DNA of 64,000 bases from Salipaludibacillus aurantiacus (lineage in GTDB: Bacteria > Bacillota > Bacilli > Bacillales > Salisediminibacteriaceae): contig NZ_FOGT01000001.1 of the NCBI RefSeq assembly GCF_900111295.1, forward strand, positions 248,001-312,000, written 5' to 3'. Positions 26,375 through 35,234 of this stretch are shown here, in pieces. Both the position numbers and the translations under genes were made by a program. The number at the start of each line of letters is the position of its first letter. The stretch's first letter is position 1. The notes under the pieces are model-generated. The model had not been told where the DNA came from, ran no database searches, and was given only the letters and a program-made list of their open reading frames with translations.

Positions 26375-27427
26375 ATGAGTACCTCAAAAGGAAAAATATT
26401 TGGAAAAGATTTACTGGGTCTTGGTCTGCTCTTTTTATTTCTTATCTTATTTTTATTCAGTGACCAGGTCAGTACAAGCGAACGTATGGAATCTATTCCT
26501 AATGCGTGGATAAATGTAAATACCATTTTTCTGAGTATTGTTATTGAAGCAATCCCTTTTATTTTATTAGGAGTATTTGTCTCTGCACTTATTCAGATAT
26601 ATGTCTCAGAAGATACTATCCAGAGGTTTTTGCCAAAAAACGCCTATGCAGCTTTGTTTCCAGCAGCCCTTCTCGGCGCCATCCTTCCTTTATGTGAATG
26701 TGCCATCGTTCCTGTGGTCAGACGGTTAATAAAGAAAGGGATGCCTTTGCACACAGGAATAGTTTTTCTGGTTGCAGCGCCAATTCTCAACCCGGTTGTA
26801 TTTGCATCAACTTACTTTGCATTCAGGAACAATCCCACCATTCTTTACTCTCGAATGGGCTTGGCGTTTGTTTTATCTATTATTATAGGAGCTATTCTTT
26901 ACAGTATTTTCAGAAAGCAGCCGGATCAGCTTAGAAATAAAGCTAATGTCTCTTTAGCAAGCCACCATGTGCATATTGAAGAAGACCAGTCTCAAAAGAG
27001 ATCCGGAAAGCCAGGCTTTTTAGCGAGGGTTCGTGATACGGTGTACCATGCATCTGATGAATTTTTTATGATGGGAAAATATCTGATACTTGGTGCTTTT
27101 ATTGCTGCATTGTTTCAAACTTTTTTAGACCGGAGCCTTCTTGAAACAATTGGAACTAACACATATACTTCAACATTTGTGATGATGGTATTTGCATATT
27201 TGCTCTCACTCTGTTCAGAAGCTGACGCATTTGTAGCTGCATCTTTCGGTTCCCAGTTTACAGATGCATCACTTACCGGATTTCTGGTCTACGGACCGAT
27301 GCTGGATTTAAAAAACACATTTATGCTCTTCGCATTTTTTAAAGCACGTTTTGTTATTGCTTTTATGATTACTGTTACCTTTATCGTTTACTTCTCCGTC
27401 ATTATTTTGTATGGTTTAATTTTGTAG
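26375..27427 (+). CDS. Permease of the DUF318 family (YcgR-like)
   Basis: Membrane protein of 350 residues with eight or more hydrophobic segments. The family signature LPLCECAIVPVVRRL (residues about 104-118) and AAPILNPVVFASTYFA are present, and the mirrored LSLCSEADAFVAASFG near residue 275 repeats the half-structure. B. subtilis YcgR is the closest family member I recall. The transported solute is unknown; the paired Cys-Glu motifs suggest a metal or small anion. A linker at 190-220 carries His residues (SHHVHIEE). It forms a two-gene unit with the TIGR03943-like gene 18 bases downstream. Confidence 0.85.
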   Translation: MSTSKGKIFGKDLLGLGLLFLFLILFLFSDQVSTSERMESIPNAWINVNTIFLSIVIEAIPFILLGVFVSALIQIYVSEDTIQRFLPKNAYAALFPAALLGAILPLCECAIVPVVRRLIKKGMPLHTGIVFLVAAPILNPVVFASTYFAFRNNPTILYSRMGLAFVLSIIIGAILYSIFRKQPDQLRNKANVSLASHHVHIEEDQSQKRSGKPGFLARVRDTVYHASDEFFMMGKYLILGAFIAALFQTFLDRSLLETIGTNTYTSTFVMMVFAYLLSLCSEADAFVAASFGSQFTDASLTGFLVYGPMLDLKNTFMLFAFFKARFVIAFMITVTFIVYFSVIILYGLIL

Positions 27428-27445
27428 CGCCTGGGAGGGATTAAA

Positions 27446-28405
27446 TTGAAGAACTATGACTACTCATTTCATGCTTTTATACAGGGGATCATCCTCATAG
27501 GGTTTGCCATGTTAATTCTCAGTCTGGTTTTAACCGGCAATATTGTGTATTACATCGCACCATCGATGATGCCGTTTATTTATTTTGCTTTAGTTACTTT
27601 TTTCATTTTAGGTATTGTACAGGTTTTTAGAAGTACGAAAAATGATGAAGAGGATTCTTCCTGCGGATGTGAACATGAGCATCAAATAAGTGGCCCGTCC
27701 TGGCTGAAATTGATTATTTACGGTATTTTCATTCTCCCTGTTTTATTCGGTTTTACACTTCCTGACCGTTCTCTGGACAGTTCTGTAGCCGCAAATCGAG
27801 GTATACAATTTGGAGGGGGATCAAATCCTCAGGCTGCAGAAGGAAATGTAAATTCAGCTACTGAAGCTGAAAATGGAAATACTGCCAGGGCTGAAGCTTA
27901 TTTAGATGATCCGGAAGGATATCTCGATTCTATCGGAGCTTCTTCCGAGGAGGAAGAAGAACATTACACAATGGAAGAAGTATATGATGAAGAATGGTTT
28001 GATGACTATTACCAGGAATTAGCAGAAGAGATGTTAGAGAAAGACACAGTGTTAGTTACAGATGAAAATTACCTTGATATGATGACTGTTCTGGATCTTT
28101 ACCTCGATGAATTTATTGGAAATGGAATAGAAATTACAGGATTTGCTTACCGGGAACCCGGCTTTGATCCTGACCAGATTGTTGCTGCCCGTTTTGCAAT
28201 GACATGCTGTACTGCAGATGCTTCAGTTTACGGCACGATGATAGAGGCTGCAGAGTCTGGAAATGTGGAAGATGACACATGGATTGTAGCATGGGGTACA
28301 ATTGAAAAAGGCCATTATAAGGACCAGCAGATTCCTGTAGTGACAGATGCTCACATTGAGGAAATAGATGAGCCGGAAAGCCCGTATGTCTATCCGAACT
28401 TTTAA
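27446..28405 (+). CDS. TIGR03943-family protein (YcgQ-like), partner of the permease
   Basis: It has 319 residues. Three hydrophobic segments (about 10-28, 35-60, 88-108) surround a cytosolic Cys/His motif SSCGCEHEHQ (about 72-81). The rest is a strongly acidic exported domain containing EEEEEHYTMEEVYDEEWFDDYY and the conserved ARFAMTCCTADASVYG (about 250-265). The gene pair is conserved in Bacilli as ycgR-ycgQ. The function is unknown; the Cys-Cys motif could bind a ligand outside the membrane. It starts at a TTG or ATG around TTGAAGAAC at 27446 after GGGAGG. Confidence 0.82.
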   Translation: MKNYDYSFHAFIQGIILIGFAMLILSLVLTGNIVYYIAPSMMPFIYFALVTFFILGIVQVFRSTKNDEEDSSCGCEHEHQISGPSWLKLIIYGIFILPVLFGFTLPDRSLDSSVAANRGIQFGGGSNPQAAEGNVNSATEAENGNTARAEAYLDDPEGYLDSIGASSEEEEEHYTMEEVYDEEWFDDYYQELAEEMLEKDTVLVTDENYLDMMTVLDLYLDEFIGNGIEITGFAYREPGFDPDQIVAARFAMTCCTADASVYGTMIEAAESGNVEDDTWIVAWGTIEKGHYKDQQIPVVTDAHIEEIDEPESPYVYPNF

Positions 28406-28449
28406 AAGAAAGACCGTAAAATAAGTTTAATAAAAGTAAAGAAAATAAA

Positions 28450-28480
28450 GAATGGCTCTCACTTTGTGAGGGCCATTCTT
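28450..28480. terminator. Bidirectional terminator, first copy of a repeated palindrome
   Basis: GAATGGCTCTCAC-ttt-GTGAGGGCCATTC forms a long stem with two mismatches between the ycgQ-like gene and convergent crr. Almost the same palindrome recurs at 37872-37900. Confidence 0.75.
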
Positions 28481-28506
28481 ATTACCGGGTTTTATACCGG
28501 TTCTTT

Positions 28507-29037
28507 TTATTTGCTGTGGACTGTCATTACAATGGTTTCTCCGCCAGTCGCCTGTACGTTTTCCTGCTTTTCCAGGCTGTCTACGGCATCCCCGTTTGTA
28601 ATAATGATAGGGGTAATCGTACTTTCAGCTTTTTCATTTACAAGGTTCATATCAAACTCGACTAATTTATCACCTTTAGCTACTTTGTCTCCTTCACTTA
28701 CAAAGGCTTTAAATCCATCACCTTGCATATTGACTGTTTCAATACCGATATGAATAAGCACTTCAATTCCATTAACTGTTTTAATACCAACAGCGTGCTT
28801 AGTAGGGAAAAGTTGAACAATTTCCCCGTGTACAGGAGAAACAATCAAACCTTCGGAAGGCTTAACCGCGACGCCGTCCCCCATCATCTTTTCTGCGAAT
28901 GTAGGGTCAGGCACTTCTGAAAGCGGAACAACTTCTCCATTTGCAGGGCTTGCTAATAAATCTTTTCCGTCTGCTTCCGGCATTTCTACTTCTTTTGATT
29001 CTTCTTTTTTGTCTAGTCCAAATAGTTTTTTTAACAT
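28507..29037 (-). CDS. crr: PTS glucose-type IIA protein
   Basis: Phosphocarrier of the sugar phosphotransferase system that passes phosphate from HPr to a IIB domain. The active-site histidine lies in VLIHIGIETV (about residue 97), with the second conserved His in PTKHAVGI. It begins with a charged linker (KKEESKEVEMPE) before the IIA fold at about residue 25. It has 176 residues as a free-standing protein, so it must serve a separate permease. The start is ATG after AAGGGTGG. It is convergent with the ycgQ-like gene. Confidence 0.9.
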   Translation of the reverse strand: MLKKLFGLDKKEESKEVEMPEADGKDLLASPANGEVVPLSEVPDPTFAEKMMGDGVAVKPSEGLIVSPVHGEIVQLFPTKHAVGIKTVNGIEVLIHIGIETVNMQGDGFKAFVSEGDKVAKGDKLVEFDMNLVNEKAESTITPIIITNGDAVDSLEKQENVQATGGETIVMTVHSK

Positions 29038-29205
29038 ATTTATCCACCCTTCCTTTTTAGCTCTGTTGTATGTACATGTTCCACAACAAGCAATAGTTTA
29101 AACAAAATTCAACTGGATGTAAACAGATCAGAGTATTATGTTAAGAAGCTGTCAAACATCCCCGACTTCAACGGTGAATTCCGTACAAAACTTCGACAAA
29201 ATCAT

Positions 29206-29222
29206 ATTATGTTCGGGAAATC
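29206..29222. promoter_or_regulatory. PurR-box-like site upstream of xpt
   Basis: On the minus strand ATTTCCCGAACATAA resembles the PurBox AwwwCCGAACwwT with one inserted C. It abuts the -35 of the xpt promoter. B. subtilis xpt-pbuX is under PurR control, which makes the site plausible. Confidence 0.4.
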
Positions 29223-29224
29223 CC

Positions 29225-29252
29225 TTGCACAGATACCCAAATATGATATAAT
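29225..29252 (+). promoter_or_regulatory. Sigma-A promoter of xpt
   Basis: TTGCAC (29225-29230) and a perfect TATAAT (29247-29252) with a 16-base spacer, about 20 bases before the riboswitch. Confidence 0.7.
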
Positions 29253-29270
29253 CAATCCATCTGAAAACAC

Positions 29271-29346
29271 AATAACTCGTATAACTGTGGGAATAAGGCT
29301 CACGAGTCTCTACCAGACGACCGTAAATCGTTTGACTACGAGTGTC
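29271..29346 (+). ncRNA. Purine riboswitch, guanine class
   Basis: The G-box core is complete: P1 arms AACTCGTA and TACGAGT, the J1/2 TATAA, loop 2 and loop 3 segments, J2/3 TCTCTACC, and J3/1 GACTA. The position that decides base specificity is C in GACTACG (C74 of xpt), so guanine or hypoxanthine should be bound, not adenine. It is followed by a terminator and xpt. Confidence 0.93.
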
Positions 29347-29430
29347 AAAATATCATTGAGTTGGCTAGCATTAGTGTGTGCCATTTGACTTACGCTATGT
29401 ATGTTAGTTTTCCCTGTCATCTTAAAGCTA

Positions 29431-30115
<685 letters not shown>

Positions 30116-30144
30116 ATTAATAACTATATTAAGGAGAGTTCTTT

Positions 30145-31662
30145 ATGCGTGAAAATACGGCACGATACCCGTGGTTTAAGAAAGAAGACATCGATGCGTT
30201 CTTTGCTTTGTTTCAGAATAACTTAGCTAACTTTGTCATTATTGCTGTAACTATGCTTGGACTCGGCTTCCCCGCTGATCTCGTTTTTGGAAAGGTCATT
30301 CCAGGTGCAGCTGTAGCTGTCATCTTTGGAAATGTTTATTACGCTTATATGGCAAACCGGCTTGCAAAAAAAGAAAAGAGAAATAATGTCACTGCTTTGT
30401 CTTATGGAATTAGCACACCGGTGATGTTTATATTCTTATTCGGTGTCCTTGTTCCTGCCAACACATTGACAGGCGACCCAGAGCTTGCCTGGAAAATCGC
30501 CCTGGCTGCTGCATTTATCAGCGGTTTAATTGAATTTTTAGCAAGCTTTACAGGAAAATGGTTTCAGAAAAATATACCAAGAGCAGCGATGCTTGGTGCT
30601 CTTGCAGGTGTAGCCCTGACTTTTATTGCAGGTGAAATGCTCTTTACGTCTTTTGAAATGCCTGTAGTCGGTCTGTTTGTTCTTGCAGTTATCCTTCTAG
30701 GAATTGTAGGAAGGGTCACCCTGCCGTTTCGTATTCCAGCTTCTTTATTTGCAATGATCATTGGTACAGGTTTAGCATTTGGCCTTGGTTATGCCGATAC
30801 TGCCGGTATTCAAGAAGGCCTTTCACATTTAGGTATCTATCCCATTCTTCCTTCCCTGGCCGTATTTGATGGCTTCCAGTATTTATTCGGGGCCATGATT
30901 GCCCTGTTAGCAGTCATTCTGCCAATAACTATTTATAATGCAGTTGAGACAATGAATAACGTAGAAGCCATGAAAGCTGAAGGGGACGATTATGATGTAA
31001 GGGAATGCCAGGCTGTTGACGGGGCAGGGACTATGCTCGGAGCCGTGTTCGGCGGTTTATTTCCTACTACCGTTTATATCGCAACAGTAGGAGCTAAAAA
31101 AATGGAAGCTGGACGCGGGTACAGTCTGTTAAATGCCGGGGTTTTTGCATTAGCAGCCACCTTTGGTATTATTGCAGCATTAAGTGCCATTATTCCTGTA
31201 GCTGTAGTAGCGCCTATATTAGTTTTTGTAGGTATTTCAATGGTATCTTCCGCGTTCAGTTCGAACAGTCAAAAATATTATCCTGCCGTCGCAATAGCTA
31301 TGCTTCCTTACTTTGCTAACTATTTAATGACGCGGTTCGACAACGCGGCTCCTGATGCTGTAGCAGACTTATCAGCAGGTATTGTCCCGCTCGGCCAAGG
31401 CGCCATGTTTACCGCTATTATATTAGGTTCTGTTACAGTATTTATTATTGACCAGCAATTCCATAAAGCAGCGACCTTTGCTTTCATTGGTGCACTGCTG
31501 AGCTGGGTCGGTCTGATGCATGCACCTGGCATGGCTTTCGGTGCCTCTGTCGATTTTGCTGTCGGCTACTTGCTGGTAGGTATTTTCCTCGGCACCTATT
31601 ATTTAAAAGATATAAAGCTAAAGCAGAAACAGAAACAGGAAAAAAGTGCAGAAGCAGCCTGA
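30145..31662 (+). CDS. NCS2-type purine/xanthine permease
   Basis: A 505-residue membrane protein with about 12-14 hydrophobic segments and the nucleobase-permease features FALFQNNLANFVIIAVTMLG (split at residues 18-37), TALSYGISTPVMFIF and GAVFGGLFPTTVYIATVG. It belongs to the long NCS2 branch rather than the 430-residue PbuX type. Co-transcription with xpt, 29 bases upstream, and the guanine riboswitch imply uptake of xanthine, guanine or hypoxanthine. AAGGAGAG precedes the ATG. Confidence 0.85.
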   Translation: MRENTARYPWFKKEDIDAFFALFQNNLANFVIIAVTMLGLGFPADLVFGKVIPGAAVAVIFGNVYYAYMANRLAKKEKRNNVTALSYGISTPVMFIFLFGVLVPANTLTGDPELAWKIALAAAFISGLIEFLASFTGKWFQKNIPRAAMLGALAGVALTFIAGEMLFTSFEMPVVGLFVLAVILLGIVGRVTLPFRIPASLFAMIIGTGLAFGLGYADTAGIQEGLSHLGIYPILPSLAVFDGFQYLFGAMIALLAVILPITIYNAVETMNNVEAMKAEGDDYDVRECQAVDGAGTMLGAVFGGLFPTTVYIATVGAKKMEAGRGYSLLNAGVFALAATFGIIAALSAIIPVAVVAPILVFVGISMVSSAFSSNSQKYYPAVAIAMLPYFANYLMTRFDNAAPDAVADLSAGIVPLGQGAMFTAIILGSVTVFIIDQQFHKAATFAFIGALLSWVGLMHAPGMAFGASVDFAVGYLLVGIFLGTYYLKDIKLKQKQKQEKSAEAA

Positions 31663-31717
31663 CAATTCCAGAATGAAAAGCAGCTAAGTAATAACGAGTG
31701 ATTTCATCACTTCAGGT

Positions 31718-31808
31718 GGACACTTTCCGAGGGCAACGCTTCAGCTCCCGAGAGAAGATCACTCTGGAATCTTCGCTGGAGTCGCCACCTTTCGTTCTTC
31801 AATCACCG
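31718..31808. repeat. Dispersed intergenic repeat, copy A
   Basis: A 90-base segment with no ORF shares blocks in the same order with 37945-38047: ACAC-n-TTnCC, GGGCAAnGCTTCAGCT, CGnG, GATC-n-CTTC and CTGG(A)GTC(G/A)CC-n-CCTT. The blocks resemble the bcr-like intergenic repeats of Bacillaceae. Function unknown. Confidence 0.6.
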
Positions 31809-31844
31809 TTCCCATTCACTTTTTTATTAAAGTAAGCAAAAAAG

Positions 31845-31911
31845 AAACCCGCATTTTTTATATAATGCGGGTTCCTCGACAATCTGAAGCAGCTAAGGCT
31901 GCTTTTTTTAT
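31845..31911. terminator. Two terminators after the xpt operon
   Basis: GAACCCGCAT-type arms (31845-31875, bidirectional) are followed by AAGCAGC-taag-GCTGCTTTTTTT (31887-31911), a strong plus-strand terminator. The second abuts the convergent HAD gene. Confidence 0.8.
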
Positions 31912-31914
31912 TGA

Positions 31915-32790
31915 TTACTTCTGATAGTTTGGAATAATAGAACGGACAGCATGAGCCACCCCATGCTCAGTGTTATTTTTAGTTACATGATCACAAATAC
32001 TTTTAATCTCGCTTTCTGCATTCCCCATAGCTACTGCATAACCTGCTGTCTTCATCATAGGGACATCATTAAAATTATCACCTATCACCATTGTCTCATC
32101 CAGTCCGACATTAAAATAATCAGACATAATTTCAATCCCTTTTCCCTTAGTCGCATCAAGATGTGTGATCTCCAGATTATCTTTGGCAGATGCACTCACA
32201 CTTACGTCCATCCCTGACATTAATCGTTTTTTAGCCCTTTCCCGCTTCTCAGTATCTTTTGAAAATGCGAGCAGTTTAAATAAGCTTGTTTCAGGCTGAT
32301 TAATCACTTCCCGATAGTCTTTCGTTCGGTTAACCGCTCCTTCTTCGAACCTTTTTTCTGCCAGTTCCATTGCTTGACTATAGGAAGAAAACTCTCCTGT
32401 TGTCAGCAAAAGGTCCACGACCAGATCCAATCCTTTTTTCTCATTATTAGTATAAGCACCTTTGGAAGTATAAATTTCAAAATAAATATCTTCTTCAGTT
32501 AATATATTGTTCATTAATTCAAACTGGTCATAGCCAAGAGTTTTCTGATGAATAATGTTACCATCTTCCATACGTAAATCAGCACCGTTTACACAGATTA
32601 AAGGAAGACGCAGTCCCGCTTCTTTTAGTGGAAGCACCGCCTCCGTATAATCCCTGCCTGTAGCCACAGCAACTGTTATACCTGCAGCCTGGGCCTCCCT
32701 TATGGCCTGCACGTTTTCTTTAGAAACTGAACGGCCGTCATTTAATAACGTGCCATCCATATCTGTTGCAATCAGTTGAATATTCCTCAT
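31915..32790 (-). CDS. Cof-type HAD-IIB sugar-phosphatase-like hydrolase
   Basis: HAD phosphatase of 291 residues with motif I DMDGTLLNDG (nucleophile D11), motif II TVAVATGRDY, motif III Lys in the ATKGKGIEI segment and motif IV IGDNFNDVPMM. The C2-type cap lies between about residues 85 and 190. Such proteins dephosphorylate sugar phosphates, FMN or pyridoxal phosphate; the substrate cannot be told from sequence. AAGGAG precedes the ATG. Apparently monocistronic. Confidence 0.88.
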   Translation of the reverse strand: MRNIQLIATDMDGTLLNDGRSVSKENVQAIREAQAAGITVAVATGRDYTEAVLPLKEAGLRLPLICVNGADLRMEDGNIIHQKTLGYDQFELMNNILTEEDIYFEIYTSKGAYTNNEKKGLDLVVDLLLTTGEFSSYSQAMELAEKRFEEGAVNRTKDYREVINQPETSLFKLLAFSKDTEKRERAKKRLMSGMDVSVSASAKDNLEITHLDATKGKGIEIMSDYFNVGLDETMVIGDNFNDVPMMKTAGYAVAMGNAESEIKSICDHVTKNNTEHGVAHAVRSIIPNYQK

Positions 32791-32851
32791 TTGATATTAT
32801 CTCCTTATTGATCATTGTAATCTACTATCATACGTGATTCTTATTGGTATC

Positions 32852-33589
32852 TCAATCCCTGTAAATCATTTTCCTGGTCATCCCGCCATCTGCAACGATA
32901 TTTTCACCGGTAATAAAGTCATTGGATTCATCCGCTAAGAAAAGGCAGGTTCTTGCTATATCATCAGGCCTTCCAACACGGCCTGACCAATGCTGCCTGT
33001 GGTCATCTTCTCTTAACTGCTCATAGTTCTCAGTCTGTATCCATCCAGGGCTGACCGCATTTACCCTGATTCCTGAAGACGCCAGACTGGAGGCTAAAGC
33101 ATGGGTTAAAGATAACAGGGCCCCTTTTGAAGCAGCATAAGCTTCACTGCCCGGTTCCGACATCACCGCTCGGGTTGAGGCGATATTTATTATTGAACTA
33201 CCCGGTTCCATTACTTTCGAACCTCCTTGTGAAAACAGCAATGCACTTCGTACATTTGTATTCATCACGAGTTCCCATTCCTCCAAAGTAAGGTCATCAA
33301 GAGGCAGAAACCTTGAAACTCCGGCATTATTTATAAGTGTGTTTATTGTGAGCCCCAACTTTTTAACTCTGTCAAAAAAACGCTCAATCTCGTTGGGCTC
33401 TTTTACATCTACAGCTGCAAATGTTACTTTCAGTCCTTCTTTTAAAAATATCTCTTCTGTCTGTTTACCTGTCTGCTCATTTATGTCAATTAACCAGACG
33501 TGATTCCCCTGCTGAGCAAACCTTTCTGCAATGCTCTTGCCAATTCCTTGTGCCGCTCCTGTTACAACCACTTGTTTTTGTTTAGTCAT
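32852..33589 (-). CDS. Short-chain dehydrogenase/reductase
   Basis: Classical SDR of 245 residues: cofactor loop TGAAQGIGKS, NNAG motif, catalytic Ser in IINIAST, YAASKGA and PGWI. Acidic IDINEQTG after strand 2 (Asp35-like) points to NAD rather than NADP. The substrate is unknown. AGGAGGAG precedes the ATG. It is divergent from the carotenoid operon, 138 bases away, and need not be related to it. Confidence 0.88.
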   Translation of the reverse strand: MTKQKQVVVTGAAQGIGKSIAERFAQQGNHVWLIDINEQTGKQTEEIFLKEGLKVTFAAVDVKEPNEIERFFDRVKKLGLTINTLINNAGVSRFLPLDDLTLEEWELVMNTNVRSALLFSQGGSKVMEPGSSIINIASTRAVMSEPGSEAYAASKGALLSLTHALASSLASSGIRVNAVSPGWIQTENYEQLREDDHRQHWSGRVGRPDDIARTCLFLADESNDFITGENIVADGGMTRKMIYRD

Positions 33590-33626
33590 TTTCTCTCCTC
33601 CTGTTCAGCTATACCATAGCAGGTTG

Positions 33627-33656
33627 TTGTACAATTTTTCCACTGTCCGATATAAT
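33627..33656 (+). promoter_or_regulatory. Promoter of the cruF carotenoid operon
   Basis: TTGTAC (33627-33632) and TATAAT (33651-33656) are 18 bases apart, 72 bases before cruF. The -35 is part of the palindrome TTGTACAA, similar to half-sites in the crtNb promoter. Confidence 0.55.
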
Positions 33657-33727
33657 TTGACATAGAACATCCGCCTTAACCACTCTATTCATAAAGCTAA
33701 TTACAGAAAAATAAAGGGGAACTGTTT

Positions 33728-34522
33728 ATGCCTAAGTTTGATTATTACATATTCCGTTTTTTTGTTATATGGTATATTATCGGAGTTTTTTTATTATCTT
33801 TTGACCTTGTACCTCCCTGGCTTGAATGGGCTAATGTTGTCTTTCTCATCACTTCAGGCTTTCTGGCAATGATATATTTTTATCGGAGCGGCTCAAAAGT
33901 GTATGGGTTAATTGCCATAGCGATTGTCTTTTTTCTTTCAATAGCTATAGAAAGTTTCGGGGTTCATACTGGACTTTTTTTTGGAGAGTACACGTATGAA
34001 TCAGACTTTGGGCCAAAATTAATCGGTGTACCTGTGACGATCGGATTTGCCTGGGTAATGGTAATAGGTACATCCCATGTGCTGGCCGCCCCTCTGGCAA
34101 AAGCTGTGCCCCGATTGAAAGGGCTCAGTTACGCCCTTTATGGAGCTCTGGTAGCTACTTCGCTTGATCTGATTATTGATCCTGTCGCCTATGATGTTAA
34201 ACAATACTGGGTATGGGATGAAGGGGGTCTTTATTATGACATACCCTTCTCAAATTTTTACGGATGGTTTATTTTATCTTTTGTCCTGCATTTACTTATT
34301 TACGGCCTCTATCACCGATCGGACGGCTGGATAAACCGTCGATCGGAATACTGGTCAGCCCGGATGAGGCTGCTTTACGGCATGATGGCCCTGATGTTTA
34401 TAATCGTTGCTTTAGTTAATCAGCTTTGGTTGGCTCCCGCGCTCTCTGCCGCTACTGCAATGTGTTACTACTTTGTGTATTATATTTTAAAGAAAAGGAC
34501 CTCCGCCCATGATAAAAGCTGA
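33728..34522 (+). CDS. cruF: CruF-like carotenoid hydratase (DUF422)
   Basis: Membrane protein of 264 residues with about seven hydrophobic segments. The family marks are ESFGVHTGLFFGEYTYESDFGP (split around GVHTG) and SLDLIIDPVAYDVKQYWVW, which carry the conserved His, Glu and Asp. CruF proteins add water to the psi-end of acyclic carotenoids to give a tertiary hydroxyl that can be glycosylated. It opens a four-gene operon with acyltransferase, glycosyltransferase and CrtP-like genes, overlapping the next gene by 14 bases. Confidence 0.85.
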   Translation: MPKFDYYIFRFFVIWYIIGVFLLSFDLVPPWLEWANVVFLITSGFLAMIYFYRSGSKVYGLIAIAIVFFLSIAIESFGVHTGLFFGEYTYESDFGPKLIGVPVTIGFAWVMVIGTSHVLAAPLAKAVPRLKGLSYALYGALVATSLDLIIDPVAYDVKQYWVWDEGGLYYDIPFSNFYGWFILSFVLHLLIYGLYHRSDGWINRRSEYWSARMRLLYGMMALMFIIVALVNQLWLAPALSAATAMCYYFVYYILKKRTSAHDKS

Positions 34523-35234
34523 AAGAAAAAAAGCCTTTGAGCACATTTTTCACCAGTATAACCGCTTGTTAATTAAAAAATCTTTTAATAAAGTTTTTAT
34601 TACAAAAAATTCTTATATGCCATCATCTGCTTCGGGGGGCCTTTATCTTATAAACCACAGTTCATGGTGGGATGGCTTATTCCTGTTTTATCTGAATCAG
34701 CGCCTTCTTAAACTGGACGGAATAGCGATGATGGGAGAAGACGGCCTGAAACGCTTCCCTTTTTTCAGAAAGCTCGGCGCCTTTTCGGTAAATCCTTCGT
34801 CAAAGAGATCTTTAATGGAATCATTAACCTATGCGTCAGATGAGCTGAACCGGGGTAAACACCTGTTTCTGTTCCCCCAGGGGGAGGAAACACACCTTGA
34901 AAAAAGGCCCCTTTCATTTTTCTCTGGTGCAGCCTATTTGCACGACAAAAATTCGGATATTCCTGTGATTCCTGTAACGTTTTATCATGGCCTTTTTCAT
35001 CATCAGCTTCCGGACTGGTATATTCATATCGGCAAACCTTTAAATATGGAAAGGGATATGAATAGACATAAAAAGACAAAGCTGTTTGAAGACGCCGTAA
35101 CCTTTCAGCTGGGTGAATTAAAACAAACCGTGGTGAACGGGCAATTTAAATCATTTAATGTTCTTTTAAGAGGAAAACAGGGAATCGGCCAGAGATGGGA
35201 ATATCTGAAGACATGGTTTAAAGGGGGGAAATAA
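34509..35234 (+). CDS. PlsC-like acyltransferase of the carotenoid cluster
   Basis: A 241-residue lysophospholipid-acyltransferase-fold protein with the catalytic motif NHSSWWD (H-x4-D) at about residues 51-57 and the substrate motif FPQGEE at about 120-125. It is judged to acylate the sugar of a glycosyl-carotenoid, as CrtO does in staphyloxanthin, because it sits between cruF and a glycosyltransferase in an overlapping operon. No signal peptide or membrane anchor. AAAGGACC precedes the ATG. The stop codon abuts the next start. Confidence 0.82.
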   Translation: MIKAERKKAFEHIFHQYNRLLIKKSFNKVFITKNSYMPSSASGGLYLINHSSWWDGLFLFYLNQRLLKLDGIAMMGEDGLKRFPFFRKLGAFSVNPSSKRSLMESLTYASDELNRGKHLFLFPQGEETHLEKRPLSFFSGAAYLHDKNSDIPVIPVTFYHGLFHHQLPDWYIHIGKPLNMERDMNRHKKTKLFEDAVTFQLGELKQTVVNGQFKSFNVLLRGKQGIGQRWEYLKTWFKGGK

